13,483 bases of DNA from Bog-793 sp050014835 (lineage in GTDB: Bacteria > Actinomycetota > Acidimicrobiia > Acidimicrobiales > Bog-793), in NCBI GenBank assembly GCA_050014835.1, contig JBEKCO010000046.1:1-13483 (forward strand), written 5' to 3'. The notes beneath the pieces were generated by a model that had not been told where the DNA came from, searched no databases, and worked only from the letters and a program-made list of their open reading frames with translations. The number at the start of each line of letters is the position of its first letter. Position 1 is the first letter of the stretch. Made by a program: the position numbers and the translations under genes. Shown here in pieces: positions 12,537-13,483 of the stretch.

Positions 12537-13483
12537 TTACGAGCCCGGGCGGTAGGGGCAGGCGTCGATGCGGTAGACGTCGAGGTAAGCCCGGCCCAGG
12601 ACGGCGAAGGTCCGGTACGGGACGCGCTCGAACGGCGTGCGGTGGCGGAGCGGTGCGACCGTCACCGCGTAGCAGACCCGCGAGCGCGGGAACATCGCCT
12701 CCCAGAAGTCGAGTTCGCGCGACGTCCGCTTTCTCAGGCGGTCCGCCGGCACGCCCGCGTGGTAGCCGACCCAGTCGAGCCCAGCATCGATGCTCGTGGC
12801 CGGGACGCTCCGGGCGACGAGGCTGTTCGCCTCGTCCCAGACGGCCGCGTCGCGCGCCAACGCGTTGGCGCAGATGAGAAGTGACAAGGCCCCGAGGCCA
12901 ACGAGGGGAACCATGCCGCGCCACAGACGGCCAGGCCGGATGGGCCCGTGCAACAAAAGGACCGCGCCGGGCACGAGCAGCACCATGAGGTTTCGATCGA
13001 GGACGAGCTGGTTGGCGAGAAACTCCACCATCGAACCGACGATCGTGAGCACGGCGAACACGAGGAGCAGCGGGTCGAGATCGCGCCACCCTGAGACGAC
13101 GATCGCGGGCAGCAGGGTACCGGCGACAAGGGCGAGGGCGATGAGGACGCCCATCACCGCGCTCGGGATGACCACCCGCTTTCCGATGTCAGCCGAGGAG
13201 TAGGCACCTGACGACGCGAGGTAGTTGCCGAGGAACGAGGTGGAGCGGAAGTGCACCACGGTCGCGATGCCGATCGCCGCTCCGAGGGCGGACGACGCCG
13301 CGCTGAGACGGGAAGGGCGGCGGATCCGACCGGAGAGGAGCAGCGCGGGTGACAACAGCAAGGCGATCGTCAGGTAGCCCCGCGCCGTGCCGTCCACGCA
13401 GGCGAGGAGGCTCAACTTCACGTGGGGACGGTCGTCGTGGGGAAGACCCGTGCGCCAGATCTCGAACGCTCCCATCGCCACGA
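12537..13483 (-). CDS. C-terminal part of a polytopic membrane protein, probably a GT39/ArnT-like glycosyltransferase (partial)
   Basis: At least 314 residues, open to the right edge, so the true N-terminus is probably outside the window; the GTG at 13481 is unlikely to be the start. About six hydrophobic helices are visible (near residues 36-50, 62-77, 104-130, 136-155, 163-178 and 189-208 counted from that GTG), then a soluble tail of about 105 residues. The last helices followed by ARDAAVWDEANSLVARSVPATSIDAGLDWVGYHAG resemble the end of dolichol/polyprenyl-phosphate-sugar glycosyltransferases of the GT39/ArnT type, where a final helix leads into a tail with a similar IDGGFEWNGW-like segment. 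The catalytic acidic loop normally lies in the missing N-terminal part, so this rests on the C-terminal pattern alone. It converges on the carboxypeptidase, with a stop TAA at 12539-12537. Confidence 0.6.
   Translation of the reverse strand, partial: VAMGAFEIWRTGLPHDDRPHVKLSLLACVDGTARGYLTIALLLSPALLLSGRIRRPSRLSAASSALGAAIGIATVVHFRSTSFLGNYLASSGAYSSADIGKRVVIPSAVMGVLIALALVAGTLLPAIVVSGWRDLDPLLLVFAVLTIVGSMVEFLANQLVLDRNLMVLLVPGAVLLLHGPIRPGRLWRGMVPLVGLGALSLLICANALARDAAVWDEANSLVARSVPATSIDAGLDWVGYHAGVPADRLRKRTSRELDFWEAMFPRSRVCYAVTVAPLRHRTPFERVPYRTFAVLGRAYLDVYRIDACPYRPGS

Noticed and set aside
11308..13089. A 593-codon minus-strand frame spanning the carboxypeptidase and the membrane protein
   Set aside because: It runs antisense to the carboxypeptidase catalytic motifs and out of frame through the membrane-protein gene. 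Its product is Arg/Pro-rich with no domain.
1..13483. tRNA or rRNA genes, CRISPR arrays, insertion sequences, attachment sites, phage or defence genes
   Set aside because: I saw no spaced direct-repeat array, transposase-like protein, terminal inverted repeats or tRNA-like cloverleaf. The only tandem repeats are the 21-bp pair, the short 10-bp pair after it and the amtB hexamers.

Overview
This is a GC-rich (roughly 70%) bacterial chromosomal window that reads most like an actinobacterium. Supporting signs are dense coding with very high GC3, GTG starts, -10 hexamers of the TAnnnT type with no clear -35, at least one gene that looks leaderless, and an actinobacterial-style GOGAT pair. The genus cannot be read from this sequence. 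A deep-branching actinobacterial lineage fits, but that is inference.

Layout. Bases 1-241 hold a possible gene end or start at the left edge, followed by an AT-rich promoter-like island. Then come an aldo/keto reductase (242-1273, +), an ammonium channel of the Amt family (1426-2919, +), and the large and small subunits of NADPH-type glutamate synthase, gltB (3139-7728, +) and gltD (7721-9211, +, overlapping gltB by 8 nt). Next is a secreted class-A-beta-lactamase-like serine hydrolase (9310-10206, +). It faces a minus-strand pair, a cupin (11006-10641) and a DUF1810 protein (10644-10216), coupled by a 4-nt GTGA overlap. Across a 142-bp divergent promoter region lies a membrane-anchored D-Ala-D-Ala carboxypeptidase-like protein (11149-12459, +). 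At the right edge is the C-terminal part of a multi-pass membrane protein resembling GT39/ArnT-type glycosyltransferases (minus strand, running off the window).

How the genes fit together. The core is a nitrogen-assimilation block. Amt brings in ammonium, and GltBD converts glutamine plus 2-oxoglutarate to two glutamates with NADPH. No glnK, glnA or regulator gene is present in the window. The right half is envelope-related: two SxxK serine enzymes of the penicillin-recognising superfamily and a polytopic glycosyltransferase-like protein. The cupin/DUF1810 pair has no known role here.

The most interesting non-coding structure lies around the nitrogen genes. Upstream of amtB there is a GlnR-like half-site (TTTAC-N6-GAAAC) and a perfect 21-bp tandem repeat, each copy carrying a small dyad, just before the Shine-Dalgarno sequence. 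Between amtB and gltB there are three successive hairpins, including an 18-bp stem with one mismatch. A 21-codon upstream ORF with tandem Cys codons follows, and its stop overlaps an internal GTG start of gltB as GTGA. The amtB 3' end also carries a nine-unit hexanucleotide repeat encoding an Asn-Gly/Glu tail. The long antisense ORFs opposite amtB/gltB and elsewhere are judged to be GC-bias shadows.
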